The translations under genes were made by a program, and so were the position numbers. The notes beneath the pieces were generated by a model. The model did not search any database, was not told the origin of the DNA, and worked only from the letters and a program-made list of their open reading frames with translations. This document shows positions 21,625 to 34,200 of a stretch of 64,000 bases of DNA, in pieces (position 1 is the first letter of the stretch; each line of letters opens with the position of its first letter). Location: positions 810,314 to 874,313 of the forward strand of contig PUQB01000020.1 of the NCBI GenBank assembly GCA_003024785.1, in the 5' to 3' direction. Origin of the DNA: Selaginella tamariscina (taxonomy: Eukaryota; Streptophyta; Lycopodiopsida; Selaginellales; Selaginellaceae).

Positions 21625-23650
21625 CTTGTGAATTGCATAAGGGTTGACTTGGCCAATCTCATAGGTTTGCCATGTGGCCATCCTCGGTTAATAAGGCTTT
21701 TTATAATTAAGGATGGATATCAATTTCTAGAAGATAAAATTCGATTATACATTGATATCGATGTCGAGGGTGGCCAATCAATTTATAAAGTCAAAAATGG
21801 GTTTTATGTAGATGCCTAGAACAAAAAATTGTTATGAACATGAACATAAAAATAACAGCAATATAAAATAAAAATTATTTTGATTCATTTCAAATCATTA
21901 TATGTAAGCATTCTTTTCTATTTTGTTTATACTTATGCAAAGTTTAATTCACCATCCAGAATATCATCACTATCGTAATATAAACATGTAACAAATATTT
22001 TTTCTCTATGAACATGTCCTCCGCAGTGTTGAGGATAACATTTTGTACAATTTTCATAAATTTTAGTTTCTAGCATATGAAATTGCACAATTGGTTGTAC
22101 ATAAGTGTATAGAAGCACACAACAAGCACATTAGACGCACTCGCCTTTTATATAGTATGTAATATCAACCTTACCAAACATATTTTTAAAAAATAATTAA
22201 ATAAATGTTTGCACTCCAATAATTAACTAGTATAGCACTTGAGACTTTCCAAAGACGATGGAAAATTCTCCTGTAAACTAACCATTCATATTCAAGGAAT
22301 CTACATCTTTATTATTTGGATTATTTCAAATTCAAATTGATAAACCCTATGTTTTGTGATTCATAAAAAAAATGTTTACATTAAGAAGTCATTTATTTGT
22401 ACATTGACCTTGGCTAGAAAACAGATTAATTAATATATAATAGAACTTGTTTAAATTAATATTTATGAGACCAAGGTGTTAGTATTAATTTAGGCAATTT
22501 ATTATATAAGTTAATTAAATGAACAAATGTTTTATCACTACAATATTGCATATCTAGCACATGTTCACATACACCAAGTGTGTAGGAGAAAAATTAATGA
22601 TTAATAAATTCCTCGTCCTAAACCTGCCCAACCATTGTACAATTTAAGAAAAACCCAATGCACGCCAGTACAACTATACATCAAATGCCTTTAAAGGGTG
22701 CAACGAAGAAAACAATGAGTGACAAGGTTTGCATAGTTCTCTATGAACACAAATGAAAAAATTCAAACCTCTCCCAAAAGGAGCTTGATGCAATGGTTAT
22801 AGGGACACCCACAAGGTCATAATCAGCTAAGGGACCATCTCCAACATTCTCAACCAATTCAACACTCTTAAATGCACTATAATTTTTATATGTAAATTTA
22901 CATAATTTTGTACTTGGTATGCCATGGAGTTTTATTAATTATTAACTTATGGAGGTTTATTAATGGATGCACCAGGCCAATCCAGACCAAAGAATTATAT
23001 TAATTTAGACAAATTCTATTATAAGTGCAAACCTTCCTTAAGGATCAAACTAAATAATTGTTTTTAAATGCAAGTAAAAGACTTTATAATACATTGAAAT
23101 TAGAAACCAAATGTGGACGTATAGGGGAGGGATCAACTTTCGATCTGGCATCACTCGACCAACTTGTTAATAACTACTTAAAATCTCAAATAGTGAACCA
23201 AAGGCATGAGTGGACATCTTAACCCTAGTGCAACTAACAAACTTTTAAGTAACCTAAATTTAAATAAACAATTCCTCCCAATTTGCATTATGGGGCAAAA
23301 ACACATTAATTGATTATTATAAATTTAAATTTTGATCACATGTGGCCATTAAAAGTGTGTGAAGTGAGCGATAATACAATAGCAAATAATTTAAACTATG
23401 TTCATGCTTTGTTGCTTAATCTTGTGCCAAAGCTTATTCATAAAGCTTTTTCTTTATAGTTTAAAATTATTCACTCTTGCCCTCAAGCTTGATCCTAGTT
23501 GCTAAGGATTGCATGTCAATTGGCATTGAGGTGTTGCTCATATGGAGTCATCATGTGGTGCTTGATTACACAAAAAAGGTAAGTTGTTAGGTTCTATTAA
23601 AAAAAATGGTTTATTAGTGTTATTGTATGTCAACAAATTTACTTCATTTA
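21625..23650. other. AT-rich intergenic DNA, no gene
   Basis: A 93-codon open frame at 21,538-21,819 has no recognisable motif and overlaps the repeat array. The rest is low-complexity AT-rich sequence with many stops. Confidence 0.4.
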
Positions 23651-23869
23651 ACAAGGATTAAATCTTCCCAGAACTTGCACATTCTTTACAACCTTTTATA
23701 GTATTAAGTTCAATGGAGAGTGAGATAAAATCTAGTTGTTGCAAGCAAGTTCGAAAGCTCACCTCTAGGTCTTTGAAGAGGTTGGTCAAGATGCATGGTT
23801 CCACAAGAAGGCCAACATCAACAAAAAATGGCGACTCTATCAAATCATCTTTGTAAAGATACGAGGGTG

Positions 23870-25000
23870 TACTTTGTGCCACTACCTCGAGGATACCTAT
23901 TATCAAGAGGTTATCACCCTTGCTACCAATGATATCCCAAGTTCCATGCCTGCTCCCCAAGCCACCATGAATAAAAGGAAGGCTTCAATTAGTCAAGGCC
24001 TTTGGACTCTCGAAACCATGAACAAGGCAGTTGACATTGTTGTAAAAAGAATAAAAATCATGAGCCAAGCCAGTGAAGATTTCAATGTACCTTACTCATC
24101 ACTCAATGATTGGAGTTGGGGAGGAACTACCTAAGTTGCATGGAGTTCCCATCATCTTCACCTGCGATGAAGAGAGAACAATGGTTAAGTGGTGCAGGAT
24201 TAGGTGTGATCTCGGATGGGGTGTGACTACAGAGATGCTTGCAGAGGTGGTTGAAACAACAGATGATGCCAAAGGGGTACCATTCATAAATGGTTTGCCA
24301 ACATCAAGCTGGTGAAAGTGCTTTTGAAAGAGAAACAAGGACTTTGTCCTTCGATCACTTAAGACATTAAAACAATTAGAGCATTGGCTATGATCCGAGT
24401 GAAAATACTTCTCTTTTATTCAAACCTTGGCAAGTTAACAAGCAGAGAAGTTGCCCCCACACCACATTATGAACTTTGATGAAATAGGGCTTCAAGCTAG
24501 TGAAAAAGATAGAGGGTGTAAAGTGTGAAAATGTTGAAAAGTCAATGTGCTTGGAAGTAGCAACCATGAACAAATAACAATGGTGTCAACAGATAGTGCA
24601 ACATGCACTCAACTCCCAACTTTTATATGTTTTGAGCTAAAAAGAGATGGATATCTAGATGGAGGAAGTTGAGCATGGTGCAAATTATGCTGCACAAGAG
24701 AAACAATTAGATGAGTTTAGTGATCTTTTGTGAATTTGTCGAGCATGGGAAAGCAAATATACATGGTGGAGTGAGCCTTGACAAAGCTACTTCTCATTTG
24801 CAATGGTCATGTAACACACCTTGATGATGAAGCTATGTAGTTCTGCTATGATAATGGCATGTTGTTGGTACTATTTCCTAGCCACACAAGCCATTGACTT
24901 CAACTTTGGATGTCTTGGTTTTCAATCCCTTTAAAGAATCCTTGTATGCACATAAGGCCTGAAGGATGAACATGAAAAGCATTGTCATTAGTAAATTCTC
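23870..25000 (+). pseudogene. pogo-type transposase (Psq HTH, CENP-B HTH, DDE_1)
   Basis: In order on the plus strand: a Psq-type HTH (ASISQGLWTLETMNKAVDIV, then SQASEDFNVPYSSLNDW); a CENP-B-type HTH (VPIIFTCDEERTMVKWCRIR, then GWGVTTEMLAEVVE and VPFINGLPTSSW); and DDE_1 nuclease pieces. These are HIMNFDEIGLQASEKDRG with the first Asp, HEQITMVSTDSATCTQLPTF, and PLLLICNGHVTHLDDEAM followed by YDNGMLLVLFPSHTSH, the D-G-H and LPSHTTH landmarks. This is the domain order of pogo/Tigger elements (Tc1/mariner superfamily). Stops and at least three frame changes make it inactive. 25,000-25,930 may hold its C-terminal end (an Ala/Lys-rich reading near 25,840-25,920), but this is weak. Confidence 0.85.
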
Positions 25001-25934
25001 AGCTTGCTAATAAGTATTATCCTCAATAATGTTCAACTACTTTAACAATCTGTAATGGTGTTACATAATTAGCTTGGAAGGCAACTATAGATGCACTTAC
25101 CCAGCAATATAATCTCTAGTTTTTGGGCAACTAGGGTCTAACCATTGGACCTGCATGCAGTGGATGATGCATTCCCAATAAGGGTACAATTTCATGACAT
25201 GCCAAATGTTGGAGAAGCTTCAACCATTAGTAGTAGGTGAAACAAGACACTTGGGTGCCCAACCAGTGCGAGGAAGCTGAGGTTCCACCTCCACTCTCAC
25301 CTAACTTCATTGTTATTAATATGAATGAATACTAAACTAACTTAGTTTCATTATACACAATTTCATGGAGTTTCCTAATTTGAACACAACCCTATGCAAC
25401 TTTTCAAAAGAGATAGAGTCTCCCCAGACTCCTGTAAACATAATTTTACAAGGTAAACACCCTTGTACACAAATAAGTTATTCTCACTTGTTGTTATATA
25501 AAGATTTAAAAGTGTGACCTTTGTAATTTCAAGTAAAATGGAGGATGACAAGAATATCAATCCAAACCTCCTTGATGTTCAACATCCTCAATTATTTGCC
25601 TATGCCTGAGTTTGCTGCTCCTTTAAGTGTGAGATGTTACCAAAGTTGTGCAACTGAGCCAGCATATGAGTGCCAAGTTAATTTCTTGAAGTTGTTCGTG
25701 CCAAGAAAGAAGCTCACATCAAAGTTGAGACCCTAGCAAAGCAAAAATGTGAGGAAAAAACTACATTAAGGAAAAATTGATTTAACATGCACAACACACA
25801 GCTGAAGTTAAATAAAGGTGGTTAGAACGACTGACTAAGGTGGACTTGACAAACGCGCAAAAGCAGCCAAGAAACTTGCTGTTCAAGAAAGACGTGAATA
25901 AAAGAAGGCAAAAGCTGCTCACTAAAACAATTCA

Positions 25935-26815
25935 AGGATGACTGAGTTGCATAAACTCAATCCACTCTACCATGTTGAGCTAGATAATTTTGATTCGATA
26001 TTTAATAGATACATGAGTTGAAGATAACTTACTAAATAAAATACCACATAAAACTATGTTTATTAAAAATTCAAAAATAGTGAATTGAAGTTTACATTTG
26101 TTATATCTTAGTCCTTTAATTAGATCTTGTGATTTTTTAATGAACCCTAAATGGTGGTTCAATTTTACATGTCATTTGCATATTATATATTATGTGTGCC
26201 TTTGATAAAATTTAGATCGTACTAATAAAGAGTAATCGTATTGATCCTAAATACAGCCACTTTGGAGGTGCCAAAAAGTCTACATTGCTATTGGAATTTG
26301 ACATGAAGAAAGATTATTATGCTGCCTTTCAAATTCTCCACTTGTTATGTACAACTTACGGTTTTAAATACGATTCCTGGCGGTGGTCGATCCCTCCCCT
26401 ATATCTGGATTATATACAAAAGCTTACTTGGCCATGTGGCACATATAGCATAACCCACCTACACTCATGCATGTGTACAGTGTATACTTATGAAACACCT
26501 ATAAGTATATTTTAAATTGAAATATTTAATAAATCTATAATATTAATAAATTAAATATAATTAACCACATATATATTTATGTAATATGTATATAAAATAT
26601 AATGGTAAATACAAAAAAATATGCATTAGTCTTTATTTACTAATTATAATTAAGAGAGGACCTTGTATAGTTAAAGTACATAATTAATACAAATTATTAA
26701 TACGTTAAACTTTTATATTTATAAGTTAATTATAAATATCAAAAAAACTTGTGAGAAATATATATATATATATATATGACATGCATACGCATCTATAGAA
26801 GAATTTAAATTTGAA

Positions 26816-26861
<46 letters not shown>

Positions 26862-27000
26862 TATATATATATAAAGTACAATCGTATTTATCCATACATA
26901 AATGAGTTATTTATTTACATTTCTCTTAAATACTTTAATATTTAACATATATAAATATCTTGGCACTACAGGTTCGCCCGCTAATTGTCAAAATAAACGT
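25935..27000. other. AT-rich spacer with long (TA)n tracts
   Basis: TA repeats at about 26,758-26,777 and 26,818-26,873. No gene recognised. Confidence 0.6.
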
Positions 27001-27027
27001 ATAAGAAAGAGGAAGAAGAAAGTGGCT

Positions 27028-28870
27028 ATGGCGGACAAAGAGAGGAAAGATAACCGCGTCGCAATCGTCATAGGCGTCACAGGAATAATTGGCAACAGCC
27101 TCGCACGCAAGCTACTCGATAATCACGGTTTTTCGAAGGTTTATGGTACAGGCCGGCGTGAGTGTCCCAAATGGCTTCCTACTGAGGTTGGTTTTATAAT
27201 TTATATATATGATTATGTATTTTTTCTTTTTCTTCTTTCAGGTGAACTACATACAAGTAGATCTCCTTAACCGTGAACAAGTGCAGCAACTTCTCTCTCC
27301 CCTCTGCAAATCAATCACTGATCTCTTTTGGGCAGCATGGTGTGTGTGAGAGAGATATAAAACAGAGAGATGTATGTGGATATTATGTTCTTAAATGTAA
27401 AAGATACATGTGCATATGAATACATGTATGCATGCACTACATATACATATCTCCATACGTGCATACTTGAAGACGTGTGTATACTGTTAGGATTCCAATG
27501 CCAACTGAAGCTGAGAACTGCGATGCAAATGGTTCCATATTTCGCAACACTCTGGATGCGCTTATTGGAGATGATCACTCGAGCTCTCTGCATCACATTT
27601 GTCTCACTACAGGGGCCAAGCACTACATTGGCCCGTTTGAGCAATTTGGGAAGGAGTTGCAGCAGTTGCCTGATGCCCCATTTGTTGAGGATACACCCAG
27701 ACTCTCAGTTCCCAACTTTTACTACGTCCAGGTGTGTGCATGTTATTCTGAGTGATATGCACATAGATTGGAGGCATACACGTATGTATCTTGTGCAGTT
27801 ATGTGTTATACATACATGCGTATCTATAACGCCGTAAGGCACATCTAATAACAATGTTTGTTTTCAATTTACAGGAAGATATATTGTTTGAGGCTGCGAA
27901 GAACAACCCTTTGATCACCTATTCGATCCACCGTCCCAACTTTGTCTTTGGATTCGCTCCCGAGGAACTATATGAACTGTTTGGCAGCACTTGCAGTGTA
28001 TGCAGTAGTTTGCAAGCACGAGAACATTCCGTTCGAGTTTCCTGGGAGTCCAGCAACCTGGAATATTTTGAATGACATGTCAGATGCTGATCTTATTGCA
28101 GAGCAGGAGATCTGGGCCGCTAATGAGAAACAAGCCAAAAACAAGGCTTTTAATATCACAAATGGTGACGTATTTAAATGGAAGAGGTATAGTTTGTATA
28201 TTATTTAGTATGGCAGATAATGATTGAGTATGATTTGTACCGAAGATGGTCATATACATCATAGTTATATCATTACCTGCCTTATGTATGTATAATAACG
28301 CACACACGACATTGTACTATACATATATTATGTTTAACGTAAGGTTTGATATGTACCATCAAATGGTATTGTACTCATATCATATATGCTTATGTATGAC
28401 AATAAAACACGTCATATATACATACATGTATGTATGTATGTATGCACATGTAACTTATAACATGGACGTACAGAATCTGGACTGTGATAGCTGAAGAGAT
28501 GGGAGTTGAGCCAGCACCATATGAAGGAAATCCTTTAGTCTGAGGTCTGATGCTATACAACACACACGCGCACACATGACATGCACATGCACATGTATAT
28601 ATTTATTTACGTGATGGCTATTCAGGGAGATGATGGAGGGGAAGGAAACTGTATGGGATGAGATAGTCAAGGAGAAAAACCTGTTACCTACGAAGCTGCA
28701 GGAAGTAGGACAGTTTTGGTTCGTTGATGTTTGCTTTGGGGAGATCTGCGGTGGAGTATGTCATGGATATGAACAGGAGCAAGGAGTGTGGGTTTCTTGG
28801 GTTCAGAAACAGTGAGAAGTCTGTGCGGTACTGGATTGCCAAGCTCAAGGCTGAGAAGATTGTCCCTTGA
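27028..28870 (+). CDS. PRISE enzyme (progesterone 5-beta-reductase/iridoid synthase-like)
   Basis: Six exons: 27,028-27,186, 27,242-27,339, 27,491-27,731, 27,875-28,186, 28,474-28,544 and 28,626-28,870, all gt..ag. It is a short-chain-dehydrogenase-type NAD(P)H enzyme that reduces activated C=C bonds of enones. Residues 11-22 (VAIVIGVTGIIG) are the nucleotide-binding glycine motif, and TGRRECPKW (41-49) gives the NADPH-preferring Arg. TGAKHYIGPFEQFG carries the family Lys, NFYYVQEDILFE the catalytic Tyr, and SIHRPNFVFGF follows. The C-end is YWIAKLKAEKIVP. Length would be about 390 residues, as usual. Three single-base changes break the frame: one extra base near 27,968, one missing near 28,540 and one extra near 28,753. 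So it is a recent pseudogene or badly called sequence. Substrate cannot be told; these enzymes act on progesterone-like steroids, iridoid precursors or small enones. Confidence 0.85.
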
Positions 28871-29179
28871 AATCCTTTATGTAAATATTGAATAATGCTG
28901 TGTGCGTAGATTCTAAACTGTTTTAAGATTGTAAATATTGAGATAATACTAGATGGGGAAGGTTTGTTTTCATTAGAAAGATTTCCATTAAGTTATTTTA
29001 ATATTTATTCGCTTGGAAAATAGACCTCTACCATTTATATAAAAATATTTATCACATACTAATGCTAAATTAACTGCAGTATTTAGTATTTTATATATTT
29101 TGAACTTTTTTATATATATTTTAATAGCCTGTTTATTATGAGGACCACACACACGCATCTTGTAATAATTAATTATTAG

Positions 29180-30773
29180 TTAGTAATGCTCAACAGTGGA
29201 TATATCAGACAGAGTGTAAACTCCACAGTCATGAGAATCGATCTCCACTTCAAAATAACCTTCCTGTCTGTCCGGCCAGTCCACATGCTACACAACAGTA
29301 CATAAACTTGTAATGAATATGCATTACACACAACACACACACACACATGATGTTTTTATACATAGATATCCTGGTTGTCTCATAACATATACATACATAC
29401 ATCCCTTCCAACATAGTAACACAGTTGCTAGAGATATCGTGTTTTTCATCTGTTTATTCTCTCTCTATCTCTACACGCACACAGACACACACTATGTACA
29501 CATATATGTATGCACACCAGAAAGTCTTGGCCAAACCTTCCATAATCTCTGACGTGGACGGTAACACCGGGTTCAAGACCCAGGTCAAACCAGTTAATGC
29601 TGATTAGAGCTCGTCTCCAATCTCTGTTCCAGGCTGCAACTACAACTCTCTTATCTGACAAAGGTCCCGCCCAAACCTGAATAATACATAAATATGTTAG
29701 CTATCTATCTATATATTTACATACATCTCTCTCTCTCTCTCTCTCTCTATAATATATATATATATATATATAGTATGGACTATCCATGCACACAACGTAC
29801 ATGTATACTCATATCACACACAAAACTTACCTCAAGGTCACCTCTCCTGCTAACTTTACGTGCTTGTATTCCCAAGGAATCTGAATATGATAGAAGAAAA
29901 AGTATCAAAATATACCATTACTAAACTGATTGACAAACCTTGATTAACAGCTATAATCTCTGTGTTTTTGTAGATTTCCAAATGCTCTTTACTGATTTCC
30001 CTCAGCTCGCAACCGATAATAAGTGGTGCCTGTACACAAATACTATAGCAACTATTGCATGTATATGTACACATACGTGTGTATATGAATGTAACACGCA
30101 GGTGTATATATATATGTCACCTTCATGATGGCCCATATGCTAAAATGGGATCGATACTCTGCAAGTGAAAGACGGCCGTTCCCAACCTGAAGCATATCCG
30201 GATCTGTAAAAAGAGTTAAAGAAAATGCACATATAAATATACTTGTCGTTTAAAGACTATATACACAGAAGACACATATTTCACACACACACGCACACGC
30301 ACACGCACACACACACACACATATATGAATTATCACCGTTCCAGCCGCCAGGACCAGCATAAGGTGCCACATATTGTTGTCATCAGCTAAAAGCTGTATG
30401 CTGTTGAGAAAAAGTGTTAAAATGACATACATACTTAAATGCATTTTCTTAAGCATGTCAGACACGCATACAAATAGAGTAAGTATAATGTAAACACTAA
30501 CAACTGACCGTGACCATCTATCTTTCACGTCCAGTGAAGTACGCCAACTGTTTGCATATTTACCAGCCCATACAGCAGGATTATCTTCACCCCTAGGAAA
30601 CAACAATTACCAACACACACGCGCACGCACGCACGCACGCACACTGAAAGAAATCTCGAATAGTTATTTCTCACCATTCACAAATTGCATAAAATATAGG
30701 CCGGCCGCTTTTATTAAGAGCCTCACTCATCACTGGATACCTAAGCAAGTTGTAAACCATCACCATGTGTGTG

Positions 30774-30857
<84 letters not shown>

Positions 30858-31863
30858 CCGGACGTGGGAGGCTCCCTTCTTGTGAAAACAATTATCATAT
30901 TTAAGATAGTCGACTCCCTGCACGCAGGATGTTTAATGAAGTTTATTTTGTTTTGCAAACTAAATTTAATAATACCCATGCAGCAAATGTTCTTGCATCA
31001 CGGAATTCATGTCCTTCTGAACCCGGTCTATGACACTTGCAAGTCATACTCCTGTATTAAACAGAATACATAAATACATATATACATACATACACACACG
31101 CACACACACACATGTGTGTGTGTGCGTGTTAACGTGCAGCGGATGCACACTCATGCACACACTCTCAGAAATACAAAGTATATGCACGTGTGCCTGCTGT
31201 ATAGGGAGAGAATCTGATTTGTCTAACTTGTAACAAAATAGTTGTAAACAAATACATATATGCTGGTATAATAAAATACAATATACACGCTAATAGTAAA
31301 GTATACAACTCCAGAATTATATGTTTATCATTCTAGTGTGATTAATGAACAGTAACAACGTTATTATCACTGTATATTATAAATAAATACTCATATTATA
31401 ACTTACGAGGTTAATCTATATTACCCGGAATCTGAGTATAACCCAAACTTAAGCCCTCTATCGTGTGCATAATCTGCAAGTGCTTTCATGCCTGAAGGGA
31501 AAGTTTTACGATCCGATTGCAAACTCCCCTAAATCAAAACCACCATCAAAAAGTTATGTAGTTTACACACAATACGTACATATTTATATGTGTGTGCATA
31601 TATGTTTGTAATTAACTTTATATGCATGTATGACTACATTGGTCACACCTGTTTGTCACGTTTGTAAGCAGCCCAACAGTCATCTGCACATCAGACACTG
31701 TGTAAGCTAAAATAATCTACTAATTTTACAGATGATCATACCAACAATAATGTAGTTATAGCCATATGCAGGCAGGTCTAACTCAACCAATGCATCCGCT
31801 GAGAAAAGTTAAGCACAAAAGTTAAAATATAATTACATAAACTCGCGCGCGCGCGTGTGTGTG

Positions 31864-31926
<63 letters not shown>

Positions 31927-32563
31927 TCATCTAATGTTAAAAGTAGTTAAAAACTTACTGTTTCCATAAACAATAGACTCATCAATTTTCATCTCGTATC
32001 TGTTCCACCCACTCCACCTACAACAAGAACTTAATCGACATGAACATTTATGTGTGTGTAAGAAATCGATATAAATACAAACACTCATCTTCAAGTATGA
32101 TAATCCATGCGTGATACATATACATATTATATATGTGTATGTACGTAATGATAAACTACACACACAATTACCCCATAAGAGGAGTCTGTGCCAATCCATT
32201 GTCATACACCAATCTCCTCTCGAGCGGCACTTCCCGGCGAAGATCCCATTTGACAAGCATCTTATCCAGCTGATTGCAACCCAATCTCGAATGCACCTTC
32301 CAAGTTATCAAAACAATCCCAAATGCAGCAATCACATTCCTCCAGAAGATGAAATCCCTCGGCAGAAGCCCAGAAATCCGCTTGGAGATCCACTGTGCCC
32401 GCTTCTGCCCTATGATCGTCGCTACCAAGCTTCCAATTGTGTGCATTAAATCTAAACCCCATCGCTGCAAGCTCTGTATCACACACAAGAACCCTCTCGT
32501 TAAGCTCCCATGACGAGCCCTCATTATCTCCGGACAGCGGGCAGTTAGAAAAGATTCAAACAT
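29180..32563 (-). CDS. alpha-galactosidase, GH27 family
   Basis: Fifteen exons on the minus strand: 32,172-32,563; 31,959-32,017; 31,742-31,798; 31,649-31,683; 31,425-31,528; 30,976-31,051; 30,859-30,917; 30,675-30,740; 30,502-30,592; 30,337-30,393; 30,121-30,203; 29,939-30,029; 29,831-29,880; 29,518-29,676; 29,180-29,287. It removes terminal alpha-1,6-galactose from raffinose-type sugars and galactomannans, in vacuole or wall. Seen: [36 protein letters not shown], the nucleophile Asp in VDYLKYDNC (about residue 249), NSWRTSLDV with the acid/base Asp (about 304), and a C-terminal beta domain ([17 protein letters not shown]). About 495 residues. The first exon is long and holds a hydrophobic stretch ([13 protein letters not shown]), perhaps a membrane anchor; its ATG is the first in frame. 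Exon 10 lacks one G (30,367-30,368: TGTGGCACC for an expected TGTGGGCACC), breaking the frame. Confidence 0.9.
30772..30856. repeat. microsatellite (TG)n(AG)n in an alpha-galactosidase intron
   Basis: Pure dinucleotide run ending 2 bp before exon 7 of the alpha-galactosidase gene, so on the coding strand it starts directly at the splice donor. Confidence 0.95.
31843..31926. repeat. microsatellite (CG)n(TG)n(AG)n in an alpha-galactosidase intron
   Basis: Compound dinucleotide tract in the intron between exons 2 and 3 of the alpha-galactosidase gene. The (CG)n start could adopt Z-DNA. Confidence 0.95.
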
Positions 32564-32575
32564 GTTATCGTTCTT

Positions 32576-32599
32576 AGCCGTCCGTTACATCGGACGGCT
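32576..32599. promoter_or_regulatory. perfect 9-bp inverted repeat before the alpha-galactosidase start
   Basis: AGCCGTCCG, a 6-nt spacer, then CGGACGGCT. It lies 12 bp upstream of the presumed alpha-galactosidase ATG, in the 5' leader or core promoter. Binding factor unknown. Confidence 0.6.
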
Positions 32600-33116
32600 G
32601 AAATGATTCCAATTCTTTTATATTCAGTAATAATAGCTTTCCATTTTAATCTGATCTTTAAATCCTAACTGCTCCTCTTTTTCTTGGCATATCTTGTATA
32701 TAACATACATATATTTCTTATTTAAGGATAAACGCATACGCAGCCCACATACACACACTGAACTGGTGTATGTGCGTTTGGGTATGAACCGAAGGCCCGA
32801 TGTAAACCCTCTCGGACAAGAATTCCAGTCCGTAACTCGAGTCGGTAAGCTTGTGGAAAACCAAACGCCGGACAATTTAGCGCCTAATACTCAAGAACTC
32901 GGACAAACACATTCAAAGCAAAATCATTTTTTCTTTTAACTGTTGACACCAAATTTCTTGCATTGAGTTCAGACCGGTGTAAGTTCCGTATGTCCAGAAT
33001 CTGGACAAAGTCATTTTTGGAGCACAATACACTATAAGAAAATTCAGATAGTATTCACAACATCATAGTTTGATGCTGAAGCAAGGAATTACAAAAAAAA
33101 TACTACAAAGTAAACT

Positions 33117-33434
<318 letters not shown>

Positions 33435-33517
33435 TCACAGAAGCAGGAATACAGAACGAATAAACCCTCAAATGGATGAACCCTAGAAGCAGTTATCTTC
33501 AACCAAGATCTCCCTTG

Positions 33518-33525
33518 TTTATATA
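33518..33525 (-). promoter_or_regulatory. TATA box of histone H4
   Basis: TATATAAA on the minus strand, about 90 bp before the H4 ATG. Confidence 0.7.
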
Positions 33526-33548
33526 CGTAGGGTCCCAGTGAAATTCCA

Positions 33549-33628
33549 CCGTCGGATGTTTGATTGATCCGTCGGATCTTATGAGTTTAATTTGTGTTTG
33601 CTGAAGGCGGTCGGATCTCTATCGACGG
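33549..33628. promoter_or_regulatory. cluster of CCGTCG motifs in the H4 promoter
   Basis: CCGTCG at 33,549-33,554 and 33,569-33,574, and its complement CGACGG at 33,623-33,628. CCGTCG is a described element of plant histone H4 promoters linked to meristem or S-phase expression. Confidence 0.6.
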
Positions 33629-33649
33629 TTCTGCAAGGTGGGATCACTA

Positions 33650-33657
33650 CGCGGATC
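33650..33657. promoter_or_regulatory. plant histone octamer CGCGGATC
   Basis: Exact match to the octamer found in plant H3 and H4 promoters, about 220 bp upstream of the H4 ATG. Confidence 0.7.
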
Positions 33658-34200
33658 GCCACGCTGGACAAATAAAGGTCCGTATATTCTTTACCAGGTT
33701 CGAATATGCTGGCTTTTCAATATTAAATGATTGAAACCATCTAGCTTTATTTACTCTATGTGACATGGTGTGTGTGTGTTTGTGTATATAACACACAAGT
33801 TTTCCTTGAACTTAAGCTGAGTAATCTCCCCATTCTTCTTAATGTATTTACATCAATGTATATTAATGTATTTAAATACATTATATGATGTAAGTTGATT
33901 TGATTAATATAATTATAATATATTTAATATATATCGTACAAATACGCATGCATATCTGTACGTGCATACAGCAATATATACAAAGTCGCTATCATACGTG
34001 TCATCCTAGCATATACTGTATATACTGTCGATTAAACACGGGCGTAACAATTAATTGATCTTGCTTAAGATAAATAACCCTGTGATCTGTGTAAACCCTA
34101 GCTCTCTCTCAGTTCAGTGTTTGCGATCCGGCAAGGCGGCGGCAAACAGCCAGGCGCCGAAGAACATCAAATCTCATCCGATCTCTATTCGGGGTCCGCA

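Noticed and set aside
27840..28080. A shorter PRISE protein ending at the stop at about 28,073
   Set aside because: The downstream frame restores the conserved family sequence (AVYAVVCKHENIPFEFPGSP), so the stop results from a one-base shift, not a natural end.
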